NCBI RefSeq assembly: GCF_026262505.1
Contig: NC_067204.1
Location: 13,162,522 to 13,226,521 of the forward strand
Direction: 5' to 3'
DNA length: 64,000 nucleotides
DNA from: Trichomonas vaginalis G3
Taxonomy: Eukaryota > Parabasalia > Trichomonadida > Trichomonadidae
A program made the translations under genes and the position numbers. Below the pieces are notes generated by a model that was given only the letters and a program-made list of their open reading frames with translations, had not been told where the DNA came from and made no database searches. Positions 32,801-43,099 of this stretch are shown here, in pieces (position 1 is the first letter of the stretch; each line of letters begins with the position of its first letter).

Positions 32801-35800
32801 GCAAAATATGTAATAAATAGTTCTTTATCTTTTTATCAATTTTTTATTTATATTTATTTATATTTATTTAGGGTTCATCTCTTACACCCATCTGACATTT
32901 CATTCAGATTTTTTTTGCAAAATATGTAATAAATAGTTCTTTATCTTTTTATCAATTTTTTATTTATATATTTTTATATTTATTTAGGGTTCATCTCTTA
33001 CACCCATCTGACATTTCATTCAGATTTTTTGCAAAATATGTAATAAATAGTTCTTTATCTTTTTATCAATTTTTTATTTATATTTATTTATATTTATTTA
33101 GGGTTCATCTCTTACACCCATCTGACATTTCATTCAGATTTTTTTGCAAAATATGTAATAAATAGTTCTTTATCTTTTTATCAATTTTTTTATTTATATT
33201 TATTTATATTTATTTAGGGTTCATCTCTTACACCCATCTGACATTTCATTCAGATTTTTTTTGCAAAATATGTAATAAATAGTTCTTTATCTTTTTATCA
33301 ATTTTTTATTTATATTTATTTATATTTATTTAGGGTTCATCTCTTACACCCATCTGACATTTCATTCAGATTTTTTTGCAAAATATGTAATAAATAGTTC
33401 TTTATCTTTTTATCAATTTTTTATTTATATTTATTTATATTTATTTAGGGTTCATCTCTTACACCCATCTGACATTTCATTCAGATTTTTTTGCAAAATA
33501 TGTAATAAATAGTTCTTTATCTTTTTATCAATTTTTTATTTATATTTATTTATATTTATTTAGGGTTCATCTCTTACACCCATCTGACATTTCATTCAGA
33601 TTTTTTTGCAAAATATGTAATAAATAGTTCTTTATCTTTTTATCAATTTTTTATTTATATTTATTTATATTTATTTAGGGTTCATCTCTTACACCCATCT
33701 GACATTTCATTCAGATTTTTTTGCAAAATATGTAATAAATAGTTCTTTATCTTTTTATCAATTTTTTATTTATATTTATTTATATTTATTTAGGGTTCAT
33801 CTCTTACACCCATCTGACATTTCATTCAGATTTTTTTGCAAAATATGTAATAAATAGTTCTTTATCTTTTTATCAATTTTTTATTTATATTTATTTTAGG
33901 GTTCATCTCTTACACCCATCTGACATTTCATTCAGATTTTTTTGCAAAATATGTAATAAATAGTTCTTTATCTTTTTATCAATTTTTTATTTATATTTAT
34001 TTATATTTATTTAGGGTTCATCTCTTACACCCATCTGACATTTCATTCAGATTTTTTTGCAAAATATGTAATAAATAGTTCTTTATCTTTTTATCAATTT
34101 TTTATTTATATTTATTTATATTTATTTAGGGTTCATCTCTTACACCCATCTGACATTTCATTCAGATTTTTTTGCAAAATATGTAATAAATAGTTCTTTA
34201 TCTTTTTATCAATTTTTTATTTATATTTATTTATATTTATTTAGGGTTCATCTCTTACACCCATCTGACATTTCATTCAGATTTTTTTTGCAAAATATGT
34301 AATAAATAGTTCTTTATCTTTTTATCAATTTTTTTATTTATATTTATTTATATTTATTTAGGGTTCATCTCTTACACCCATCTGACATTTCATTCAGATT
34401 TTTTTTGCAAAATATGTAATAAATAGTTCTTTATCTTTTTATCAATTTTTTATTTATATTTATTTATATTTATTTAGGGTTCATCTCTTACACCCATCTG
34501 ACATTTCATTCAGATTTTTTTGCAAAATATGTAATAAATAGTTCTTTATCTTTTTATCAATTTTTTATTTATATTTATTTATATTTATTTAGGGTTCATC
34601 TCTTACACCCATCTGACATTTCATTCAGATTTTTTTGCAAAATATGTAATAAATAGTTCTTTATCTTTTTATCAATTTTTTATTTATATTTATTTATATT
34701 TATTTAGGGTTCATCTCTTACACCCATCTGACATTTCATTCAGATTTTTTTGCAAAATATGTAATAAATAGTTCTTTATCTTTTTATCAATTTTTTATTT
34801 ATATTTATTTATATTTATTTAGGGTTCATCTCTTACACCCATCTGACATTTCATTCAGATTTTTTTGCAAAATATGTAATAATAGTTCTTTATCTTTTTA
34901 TCAATTTTTTATTTATATTTATCTATATTTATTTAGGGTTCATCTCTTACACCCATCTGACATTTCATTCAGATTTTTTTGCAAAATATGTAATAAATAG
35001 TTCTTTATCTTTTTATCAATTTTTTATTTATATTTATTTATATTTATTTAGGGTTCATCTCTTACACCCATCTGACATTTCATTCAGATTTTTTTGCAAA
35101 ATATGTAATAAATAGTTCTTTATCTTTTTATCAATTTTTTATTTATATTTATTTATATTTATTTAGGGTTCATCTCTTACACCCATCTGACATTTCATTC
35201 AGATTTTTTTTGCAAAATATGTAATAAATAGTTCTTTATCTTTTTATCAATTTTTTATTTATATTTATTTATATTTATTTAGGGTTCATCTCTTACACCC
35301 ATCTGACATTTCATTCAGATTTTTTTGCAAAATATGTAATAAATAGTTCTTTATCTTTTTATCAATTTTTTATTTATATTTATTTATATTTATTTAGGGT
35401 TCATCTCTTACACCCATCTGACATTTCATTCAGATTTTTTTGCAAAATATGTAATAAATAGTTCTTTATCTTTTTATCAATTTTTTATTTATATTTATTT
35501 ATATTTATTTAGGGTTCATCTCTTACACCCATCTGACATTTCATTCAGATTTTTTTGCAAAATATGTAATAAATAGTTCTTTATCTTTTATCAATTTTTT
35601 ATTTTATTTATTTATATTTATTTAGGGTTCATCTCTTACACCCATCTGACATTTCATTCAGATTTTTTTGCAAAATATGTAATAAATAGTTCTTTATCTT
35701 TTTATCAATTTTTTATTTATATTTATTTATATTTATTTAGGGTTCATCTCTTACACCCATCTGACATTTCATTCAGATTTTTTTGCAAAATATGTAATAA

Positions 35801-36051
35801 ATAGTTCTTTATCTTTTTATCAATTTTTTTATTTATATTTATTTATATTTATTTAGGGTTCATCTCTTACACCCATCTGACATTTCATTCAGATTTTTTT
35901 GCAAAATATGTAATAAATAGTTCTTTATCTTTTTATCAATTTTTTATTTATATTTATTTATATTTATTTAGGGTTCATCTCTTACACCCATCTGACATTT
36001 CATTCAGATTTTTTTTGCAAAATATGTAATAAATAGTTCTTTATCTTTTTA
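26876..36051. repeat. 115-bp satellite, array 3 (about 80 units)
   Basis: Mostly uniform long (115-bp) units. Small patches of irregular units lie near 29880-29990 and 32700-33010. The uniformity points to recent expansion or homogenisation. The array ends mid-unit (TTTTTAT) against the third Polinton. Confidence 0.95.
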
Positions 36052-36598
36052 TGTTGCCTCTTCTATCTTCATCTCTTATCTGCCATACACATTTTGCAAC
36101 TAATGTAACAAAGTTATCGTATGTCTTAAACTCCCCCGATTTATATATGTCAGAGATGTTCTTATATACCATGTCGCAATCTTTGTCCATAACTTTATGG
36201 TTGCAATGAAAACCAAGGAATTCATAATTTACTTTACGTATGAATTTCTTAATTTCTACTGAGTCAGTTGCTTTGACTTCAATTTCGTCGAATTCAGGAA
36301 TAGTTAGTTTTTGCTGCTGAATTTCAGGTAGTTTAGGCAAATGGTCGATGAGGTCCTCCATTTCATAAAGATACTGTTCATTTGTTTCATCTTTCGCACT
36401 ACAGTCTAAATTACTTGTTAAAAGTTCTTGCTTTATCTTCTGGATTTTTGTTTCGAAAGTATATGAAGAAGGAATGAAGTTTTTCATTTCTACTAACATT
36501 GACGTAGGATTCATGACTAACGAGTTTGGTGCTGTTGTTGTGGACAGAGTCCCGCCGTTCGCAGCTTGAATTGTTGTTGTGCCGATTGTTGAAATCAT
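36041..36598 (-). pseudogene. Element protein of unknown function (about 186 aa)
   Basis: The ATG at 36598 (MISTIGTTTIQAANGGTLST) is preferred over the upstream one at 36670 because TTTTTTA lies 13 nt before it. The front is Thr/Ser-rich. The back is helical and charged (YLYEMEDLIDHLPKLPEIQQ) with several cysteines (GFHCNHKVMDKDCDMVY). It runs into the satellite at the element's left edge, so its last codons are satellite sequence. No family is recognised. Confidence 0.55.
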
Positions 36599-36682
36599 AT
36601 CTTTTATACAAAATAAAAAAATAAATAAAAATAAAACTAACTTTATTTTTTCTATCTTAAGGAAATTCATGAAAATTCACGA

Positions 36683-36721
36683 GGGTGAAAAAACAGGTGA
36701 AATCTCACCTCTTCACCTAAA
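36683..36721. terminator. Nested GGTGA hairpin after integrase gene
   Basis: Four half-sites in palindromic order: GGTGA, GGTGA, TCACC, TCACC. The outer arms are GGTGAA/TTCACC and the inner arms AGGTGA/TCACCT. It lies directly after the integrase stop codon. Nearly the same 39 bp follows the gene ending at 45619. It could be an RNA 3'-end hairpin or a protein-binding site. Confidence 0.5.
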
Positions 36722-36723
36722 CA

Positions 36724-37893
36724 TTATTTATGACAAAAATAAATGGTACCATTAATGATATCATGACTGTTCTCATTCATGTCTGATTTACATCTAATGA
36801 AAAAGTTTAGAAGAATTTTCTTATTCTTATTTTTCTTATTTTTATCTTTCCAGTACTCCCGCTCTAATGGTCCCAGATGTGTTGGCTTTGACTCTCTCAA
36901 GTTCTTAGATGGTATAACATCTTCAACGCCTCCTTCATATCTTACTTTATAAGTGTCATCGTTTATGTTATAGCCAAGTATTTCAATAACCACTCCTCGC
37001 TTTGCTTCGTCAATGGTTTCAGCAAGTTTGCCATTACTACTTTCAACTAATTTATGACGAGGGTAAAACGCAATAGAGTCGTCAGCAGCTTTTATAAGAT
37101 ATCCATTACCTTGCGTAGAGTCTACGATATAATAGTTTCTACTTAACCTTAAACGTTTCTTTGTCAACGGTTTGTCGTCAAGAACTACACGAACTTTTGT
37201 ACCAGGAATGAGGGTAAATTGTGTTGAATTTCTGATATTTTGTGTTTGACTTCGTTTCTTTTGTATATACTTTTCTTCTTGTTGTTGTGTCATTGAATTT
37301 GGTGTATGTCCTGTTGTAGAATGTGTTGAGGAATTATATACTTCGAGAAAATGTTTCATTGTTTCTTCGGTAAAGTCTCGCTCTTGGTTTAAATCTCTGA
37401 GCGTTCTTATGAAGCGGTTTATGATGCCGAGTATGTTATGGTTATGGTCTTCAGTAGTGTAGTGAGTTATGTTATGCTTAATGAGAAATTCTGTGATTTC
37501 ATTGCTGAGGTATGCACCGTCTTGGTCTGAAGTTAATGAAGTGGGATGATGTTCTGCCACGAACGTCTGCAAAACTCTTAACACTTCATGAGTTCCTTTA
37601 TTCCTCATTGGATATGCATATGCTTTGCGAGTGTTAACATTAATGAAGATGAGGAATGGTTTATGTCCTCCTTTTCTGCTTTGAACGAGAGTGTCAAATT
37701 GGTATGCGTCAGGAGCGTTGGAGTAAATTGGTAAAAAGTAGTCGTAAGGGTTTATTTTTGTTTGATGTACAGCATTTTTGTCAAAGAACCTTTTCACTTC
37801 AGCTCTGTTAGTAAATCCCCAACTCTTTGCAGCTTCATTGAACTTCTTAAATGACCTCCATGGATGTTGTTCGAATACTTCTTTCAAGCTCAT
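36724..37893 (-). CDS. Polinton integrase with chromo-like C-terminus
   Basis: 389 residues. A zinc-free front is followed by an RNase-H-fold integrase core (YQFDTLVQSRKGGHKPFLIF at about 69, LTSDQDGAYLSNEI at about 120, DHNHNILGIINRFIRTLRDL at about 148). The next domain, PGTKVRVVLDDKP to YPRHKLVE, is SH3-like. A chromodomain-like segment follows near residue 295 (VVIEILGYNINDDTYKVRY, EDVIPSKNLRE). Chromo-like tails in integrases are known to steer insertion toward particular chromatin; here that is inference. The sequence is only distantly related to the integrase of copy 1. Confidence 0.8.
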   Translation of the reverse strand: MSLKEVFEQHPWRSFKKFNEAAKSWGFTNRAEVKRFFDKNAVHQTKINPYDYFLPIYSNAPDAYQFDTLVQSRKGGHKPFLIFINVNTRKAYAYPMRNKGTHEVLRVLQTFVAEHHPTSLTSDQDGAYLSNEITEFLIKHNITHYTTEDHNHNILGIINRFIRTLRDLNQERDFTEETMKHFLEVYNSSTHSTTGHTPNSMTQQQEEKYIQKKRSQTQNIRNSTQFTLIPGTKVRVVLDDKPLTKKRLRLSRNYYIVDSTQGNGYLIKAADDSIAFYPRHKLVESSNGKLAETIDEAKRGVVIEILGYNINDDTYKVRYEGGVEDVIPSKNLRESKPTHLGPLEREYWKDKNKKNKNKKILLNFFIRCKSDMNENSHDIINGTIYFCHK

Positions 37894-37933
37894 TTATGTA
37901 AAGTTAAAGATTTTATTCTAGGCTCAAGCGCGT

Positions 37934-40900
37934 TCAATGAACGCGGTACCATGCGAATACAGTCACAAATGGTGGCATATAATCTGCACCCGAGCCTGTT
38001 AGATTTGTTGTGAAAGTGTGTGAATGATTACCTCCCGGTTCAGTTGGTCGAAAAATCTTTTTTGCTGAATTGTTATAAGATGGAGATAAAACATCATTGC
38101 CAGCTTCATACTCTGAGTTGTATAATGGGTGGTCTCTTAATGAGTGGCTATGGTCTCCAGAAAAGTTTGTCGTTCCTGTATGAGTGCGTGGGGGTAAGTT
38201 TGCTTCTTTAATTTTCTTCGAACCTCCTGTTTGCTTTGAATATCTAGCACAGTATAAGAATTTATCTACAATCTGCTTCCACGTACCAAAACCTAAAACT
38301 GTTGCTGGATTTGTTGAATTCATTGACGTATAAATAGAACCAACAGGATATATGGTTTGAAGTATTTCAGTCTTTAATGTTTGAAGCTCTGTTTTGTCAG
38401 CTTTCTTATCTAACATTGCTGGTAGTTCGTATGCTTCAAAGTTTCTGGCATGACCTTCAATGTTCATACATTTTTTATCTAAATTGTTAAGAGTATCTTT
38501 TACACTTGTACTCGGATTCTCTAAAGGTGCACTTGAACCCAAATCATAGTTCAATATTATGTCGTCTGCTCTAACAGTAGTGAAGGATTTATGTGTATGT
38601 TCTTTGTCAGCTTTCTTATCTAACATTGCTGGTAGTTCGTATGCTTCAAAGTTTCTGGCATGACCTTCAATGTTCATACATTTTTTATCTAAATTGTTAA
38701 GAGTATCTTTTACACTTGTACTCGGATTCTCTAAAGGTGCACTTGAACCCAAATCATAGTTCAATATTATGTCGTCTGCTCTAACAGTAGTGAAGGATTT
38801 ATGTGTATGTTCTTTGTCAGCTTTCTTATCTAACATTGCTGGTAGTTCGTATGCTTCAAAGTTTCTGGCATGACCTTCAATGTTCATACATTTTTTATCT
38901 AAATTGTTAAGAGTATCTTTTACACTTGTACTCGGATTCTCTAAAGGTGCACTTGAACCCAAATCATAGTTCAATATTATGTCGTCTGCTCTAACAGTAG
39001 TGAAGGATTTATGTGTATGTTCTTTGTCAGCTTTACTATTTAATGTAGCTTGAAGTTCATTTATATCGGAGATATTGTGTTTATGAGATTTCAAAACTTT
39101 GTTCGTTGCGTCAAGTTCATCTTTGTCAGCTTTACTTTTAATAGCATCTTCAAAAGTTATTTTTGCCTTAACTCTCAAAGTAAATCTTGGTTCAACTAAT
39201 ACACCGTTAACAAAGAAACTAGAGGCATAAATTTCATCGTTATAACCAAATGCTTCTGGTGCTTTACCTGTGTCATACTGTACAGTACAACGTATGTCAT
39301 AACCTTTAGCACGAATGTATTTATATCTTCTTTCATTAGGGTCTTCCGTCTTCACTTCTTCATCCCGTGTTAAATATCCATGGTAGTCCGTTATAATCTG
39401 TTCATCTGAACTTATATAATGAACATGGTTTTTATCTGCTTTTTCGGCTAATTTCTCTTCTATCTCATTTATTTCAAGTTCATGCCTACCACCACCTCCC
39501 GAAGAAGTATTTTTCTTCAGCTCTTGAAGAACATCCACTTCGCCATCTTTGGTGTCAATAATGAGACTTTGAGTTAAAACCTTTCCTGTCTTAATGGATG
39601 TTTGTAAAACTTCTTCTTCACCGTGTTCGGGGTCATGGTCGTCGTCATATCTTGTGAAATCAGAGATGTTGTCATACATTAAGCATATCTGTCTCAAAAG
39701 TTCTGCTATTTGAAACTGGAACGAAAGATATACAGAACTTTCATCATCTCCTAAAGTCAAGTCTGCTTTCTTAAGTATTTCTTGAATGTATGCAATGAGA
39801 ACAGAGTACCTTGGAAAATATTCGAACAATATTTCATTAGCTGTTGGTTTTGGTGGTTCCTCTGGAGTTTCTGTTGTTTCAGTTCCTTCTGTAGGTTCTG
39901 TTGGAGTTTCTGCATCTCTTGACTTCAATGCTCTTGCTCTCAAAGACCTAAATGTTAGAGCACCAGATTTTACAAAGGACTTTATAAATGCTTTAATAGT
40001 TCCTGGTAAGTTATTGTTAGCATTAAGTAAGTTCCTTATGCTTCCATCATGTACGTCCATAGCACTATGTAAAAAATCTATACTTTTCTTGTAGTCAGCA
40101 ATAGACTGACTGTGATTTTTTAAAGATTTGTCAATACCTTTAAGCCAATCTTCATGCATGTCTGATACTGAGCCAAGAATATCATTTGCTTCCTTTAGTG
40201 TATTTTGTGCTTCTCGTAAAGTATCCAATCCCGTACGTGCATTGTTTGCTATACGTCTTACAGTATCTATTTGACTCCTTGTTTCTTGCATCCAACCAGA
40301 TAAAGTTTTAATAGTATCCGAACCATTTGAAATGAAGTTCAAAGCATTTTTAACGTCATCTAAAACTTCTTCACCAAGTACTGCCCATATCTTTCCGATT
40401 TGGTATTGAAGAACTCCATATGAAGCAGCTGTTAAACCAGTATTTATAAGGTTCCATATCCATGATTTAGCAGTTTTTCCATCCTTTCCATCTTCACCAT
40501 CCAAACCGTTTTCGCCTTGAGGTCCTTGTATTCCTTGTATTCCTTGTGGTCCTTGAGGTCCAGTGTCACCCTTCTCTCCTTTCAGTTCATCTTTATGTTC
40601 GTTATAATATTCTAATGTCATAAGGTGTACATCATTACTGCTACCAGCAACGCCGAGAATTTGTTTCTCATTCATGACTAAATTCTTTAGGCATTTAATG
40701 TTGTCGTCAAATCGAAAGCTCTTTAACAATTCAATGAGAACATTTAATACTTTCACTAATGAGGCATCTACTGTAGAATTTATATATTGCACCGTTCCAT
40801 CATTTATGATAGGAACCTTGCTTGTTGTAATGAATGGGTCATAAGTGTTAAAAGTATCGAAATCAATGACTTTTTTAGTTTTCCATCGTCAATGACTAAA

Positions 40901-40995
40901 TCATTGCCTTCAATGGTTAAAGTTGAGTTTTCGTTTAGTAGTTCATGTGCTCTTCTTGCTTCATTTGTTTCATACGCATATGCAGCAATAGTCAT
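37934..40995 (-). pseudogene. Collagen/coiled-coil fibre with phage tail-fibre-like tip
   Basis: The gene begins at the ATG at 40995 (MTIAAYAYETNEARRAHEL) beside the bidirectional promoter, and its span carries about one break. The long frame shows a Gly-X-Y collagen-like run (GEKGDTGPQGPQGIQGIQG and onward), a long coiled-coil region, three identical 70-residue repeats beginning KADKEHTHKSFTTVRADD, and a C-terminal tip: IYPVGSIYTSMNSTNPATVL, FGTWKQIVDKFLYC, GGSKKIKEANLPPRTHTG, GNHSHTF and YMPPFVTVFAWYRVH. The tip is shared with the fibre of copy 1. A trimeric attachment fibre at the capsid vertex is the likely role. At about 1000 residues the shaft is much longer than in copy 1. Confidence 0.75.
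38401..39030. repeat. Three identical 210-bp repeats in fibre gene
   Basis: Units start at 38401, 38611 and 38821. I see no base difference among the three. Each encodes 70 residues of fibre shaft, and a diverged partial unit follows at 39031. Confidence 0.9.
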
Positions 40996-41012
40996 ATTTT
41001 AATGAGAATAAA
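40996..41012. promoter_or_regulatory. 17-bp bidirectional promoter
   Basis: ATTTTAATGAGAATAAA lies between the fibre ATG (minus) and the capsid-like gene ATG (plus). TTTTA is 11 nt before the plus ATG. The reverse strand has ATTTTA 13 nt before its ATG, starting inside the other gene's first codons. Confidence 0.55.
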
Positions 41013-41777
41013 ATGTTGTTCTATTTACAAAGTACAGACCCGAATGAATACGGAATAGTAAAACTACAAACAAACTTAGGTCTTCAGAATGAAGCGCTTG
41101 CTTTCAGAGTTGTTGACTTCAATACTATCGCAACTTTTGTCATAACAGATGAAACAGATTTCATAGAGATTGAAATAGATGACAAAAGAAGTGTTATAAC
41201 ATTTCCTAACAGAGCTGGGTATAGAATAGATAAAATTGCTGGAGTCATAAATACTCTCATAAATGAAGAAACTATTGACAACATAGATGTCGAACTCTCT
41301 TCTGAGGGAACATTGAAGTTCAGCAGCGAGAAAGAGTTTAAGATACCAAGAATGAGTCATAGAGTTCAATTGCTTCTGGGAGCATACCATATGACATTTC
41401 CTTTGAAAAGTGTTGACAAAACGATTGAGATGAAATCTGTTCCATACGTATGTTATGGCAACTGTTTGTACATTGAGTCAAAAATAGCTAATGTCACAGG
41501 TATTTCAGGAGTTAATAGTAAAGGTTCAGTAGAATATAAGTCTTTCTGTTATGAAGTAAATTCAATGTTCATTCCAAACGTTCCTGTCATAGCAACTCAT
41601 TTAGGTAAATGGGTTCGCATTAGTCCTCATAATTTGAAAGACATGCAATTCAGACTTGTTGACTTTCAAGGAGAGCTTGTAGAACTGAAGGCACCAGTGC
41701 GAATGACTGTTGAAGTTGACTTTTTAGAAAATATTAAATGCAACAGCTTACAAGAGAACTCAGAGCTAAAAATATAA
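41013..41777 (+). CDS. Capsid-like (jelly-roll) candidate, family B
   Basis: 254 residues, mostly predicted beta. The back half aligns by eye with 60362-61159 of the fourth element: SVPYVCYGNCLYIESKIANV against SIPLTLSTPILYIVSNLG, then a shared pattern VNSMFIPNVPVIATHLGKWV and QFRLVDFQGELVELKAPVRM. The closing strand pattern (LVD, short turn, V-L, P, V) is typical of small single jelly-roll capsid proteins. It could be penton or a second minor capsid protein. The end overlaps the next gene by 40 nt. Confidence 0.45.
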   Translation: MLFYLQSTDPNEYGIVKLQTNLGLQNEALAFRVVDFNTIATFVITDETDFIEIEIDDKRSVITFPNRAGYRIDKIAGVINTLINEETIDNIDVELSSEGTLKFSSEKEFKIPRMSHRVQLLLGAYHMTFPLKSVDKTIEMKSVPYVCYGNCLYIESKIANVTGISGVNSKGSVEYKSFCYEVNSMFIPNVPVIATHLGKWVRISPHNLKDMQFRLVDFQGELVELKAPVRMTVEVDFLENIKCNSLQENSELKI

Positions 41778-41980
41778 AGTATGAATGTTATGTATTAGGT
41801 CATGAACTTTGGTTGTTGCTGTTTGATGAAACAAATGAGTTAGTTATGTCAGTCAAGAGAACAGAAAAATATTGTGTTAGTGAAAACTGCACCAAGTCAA
41901 TAAGATTAGGTTTGCATTATGAAGATGAGTTCGATACTGTTGAAGAAGTTTTGGATAGATATTACAAATTGCTAACTTGA
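41738..41980 (+). CDS. Small element protein (80 aa)
   Basis: 80 residues (MQQLTRELRAKNIKYECYVL and onward), mixed alpha/beta. The start lies inside the previous gene. TTTTTA occurs 11 nt before this ATG, within the upstream coding region, which supports it as a separate gene. It is convergent with the 213-residue gene. The function is unknown. Confidence 0.6.
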   Translation: MQQLTRELRAKNIKYECYVLGHELWLLLFDETNELVMSVKRTEKYCVSENCTKSIRLGLHYEDEFDTVEEVLDRYYKLLT

Positions 41981-41993
41981 AATTTTTTGACTG

Positions 41994-42026
41994 ACGGCGC
42001 AAAGCGCCAAGACCGAAGGTCCTGAC
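41994..42026. terminator. GC-rich double hairpin between convergent genes
   Basis: Two small hairpins in tandem: GGCGC-AAA-GCGCC, then GACC-GAA-GGTC. It lies between the stops of the 80- and 213-residue genes. The same 33-bp module (29 of 33 matching) occurs at 42500-42532 inside the 213-residue gene, so it may be a small mobile palindrome rather than a dedicated terminator. Confidence 0.55.
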
Positions 42027-42030
42027 TGCT

Positions 42031-42672
42031 TTAATTTACTAAAACATATTTCAAGCAAAGTTTATATTCTGTTGAAAGTTTTGTATATTCATTCGAATAT
42101 TTATACTTAAACTCAACTCCTGTAGTTCCTGGTGTTTCAATGATGCGGATGTTACCTATTTTCATGAATAGTGGAGTTTGACCACAGCATTCGATTTCAG
42201 GGTCGAGATAGTCAATGACACATTGTTTCCCTGTTATTCGTGATATAACATTTTCTAAATCCTCCTTTGTTAGAATTATTTGGTTCTTGCTTATAAGATT
42301 TACCAAAAGCTTCTTATCGTCTTTGAGTAAAATTGTTTGGTATAACTGAAGAAGGTAATGGTCTACGTTATCTGAAGGATTTGTTTGAACATTTGTGTAA
42401 GGGTTGTCGTTGGCTTCTCTTGAAAGAATTTGGTCCAGTGGTGGATACTCTAACTTAACATCTGATGTAGTGTTAGCGTTTGAAGCTGTGTTTAAATTCA
42501 CGGCGCCATGCTCCAAGACCGAAGGTCCCGACTTAAGTTCTGGTTCTTTTTCTTTCAAACACTCCGAACTATAGTTCTTTATGACAATATTGTTTGTCGT
42601 TCGTGAGTCAACATTTGATGTTGGTTCAATTGGAACATTAACGGCACCAGCTAAGATGGATTTGCTTCTCAT
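42031..42672 (-). CDS. Element protein with PEIECCG signature (213 aa)
   Basis: 213 residues. A disordered Ser/Thr/Asn-rich front, a helical middle (VDHYLLQLYQTILLKDDKKL), and a conserved back domain with DYLDPEIECCGQTP followed by alternating strands (GVEFKYKYSNEYTKL). The fourth element's gene 59779-60357 has a matching back domain (EPDISCCG). The role is unknown; presence in two elements suggests a core accessory function. TTTTTA lies 11 nt before the ATG. A GC-rich hairpin module lies inside the coding region. Confidence 0.6.
   Translation of the reverse strand: MRSKSILAGAVNVPIEPTSNVDSRTTNNIVIKNYSSECLKEKEPELKSGPSVLEHGAVNLNTASNANTTSDVKLEYPPLDQILSREANDNPYTNVQTNPSDNVDHYLLQLYQTILLKDDKKLLVNLISKNQIILTKEDLENVISRITGKQCVIDYLDPEIECCGQTPLFMKIGNIRIIETPGTTGVEFKYKYSNEYTKLSTEYKLCLKYVLVN
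42500..42532. repeat. GC-rich hairpin module inside coding region
   Basis: The second copy of the module at 41994-42026, here read through in frame as part of the disordered front of the 213-residue protein. Confidence 0.65.
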
Positions 42673-42706
42673 TTCATATAGAATAAAAACCTTTTATATG
42701 TATGAA
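42673..42706. promoter_or_regulatory. 34-bp divergent promoter
   Basis: Holds TTTTTATTC for the minus gene (11 nt to ATG) and CTTTTATATG for the plus gene (10 nt to the ATG at 42707). Confidence 0.5.
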
Positions 42707-43099
42707 ATGAACAATATACTTGACAAGGGTTTGAATGTAAAGCTAACGAATGAAAATATTGTTGAATTCACTGAGACAGGCGCTGTGTATAAAGATGTAG
42801 AACTACTGAACAAAAGAGCTAAGGGAAGAAGCAGGAACATGAACAAAGGGTGGAAGCCTATAAAAATTTATGTCAATGATGGCTCAGGAAGTTCAAACAT
42901 AAAGTATGCAGAAAGTTATAGAGTTTATGCTCTCAAAGGTGAAAAGCCTTCATTTAAGAACAGCTATTCTAACGCATATCCTCAAAAGCTAACGGATGGG
43001 GAAGTGGATGATATGAATGACAGCAAAAATATTAACAGAAATGGCGACAGAGATGCATGGAATTTGTTTACCATCAGTCAATTGAAGGTTAAACTTTAA
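42707..43099 (+). CDS. Small element protein (130 aa), function unknown
   Basis: The ATG at 42707 (MNNILDKGLNVKLTNENIVE) is chosen because TTTTA lies 10 nt upstream. An in-frame ATG at 42698 is possible. The middle is basic and glycine-rich (KRAKGRSRNMNKGWKPIKIY). The stop interlocks with that of the ATPase gene in TTAA (43096-43099). No family is recognised. Confidence 0.6.
   Translation: MNNILDKGLNVKLTNENIVEFTETGAVYKDVELLNKRAKGRSRNMNKGWKPIKIYVNDGSGSSNIKYAESYRVYALKGEKPSFKNSYSNAYPQKLTDGEVDDMNDSKNINRNGDRDAWNLFTISQLKVKL

Noticed and set aside
7930-36051. TTTAGGG in every satellite unit as telomere sequence
   Set aside because: It occurs once per 115 bp inside a longer fixed unit, not as a short tandem run, and genes lie on both sides.
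39786-40094. 102-codon plus-strand frame inside the fibre gene
   Set aside because: Antisense shadow of the coiled-coil and Pro/Thr-rich part of the fibre.
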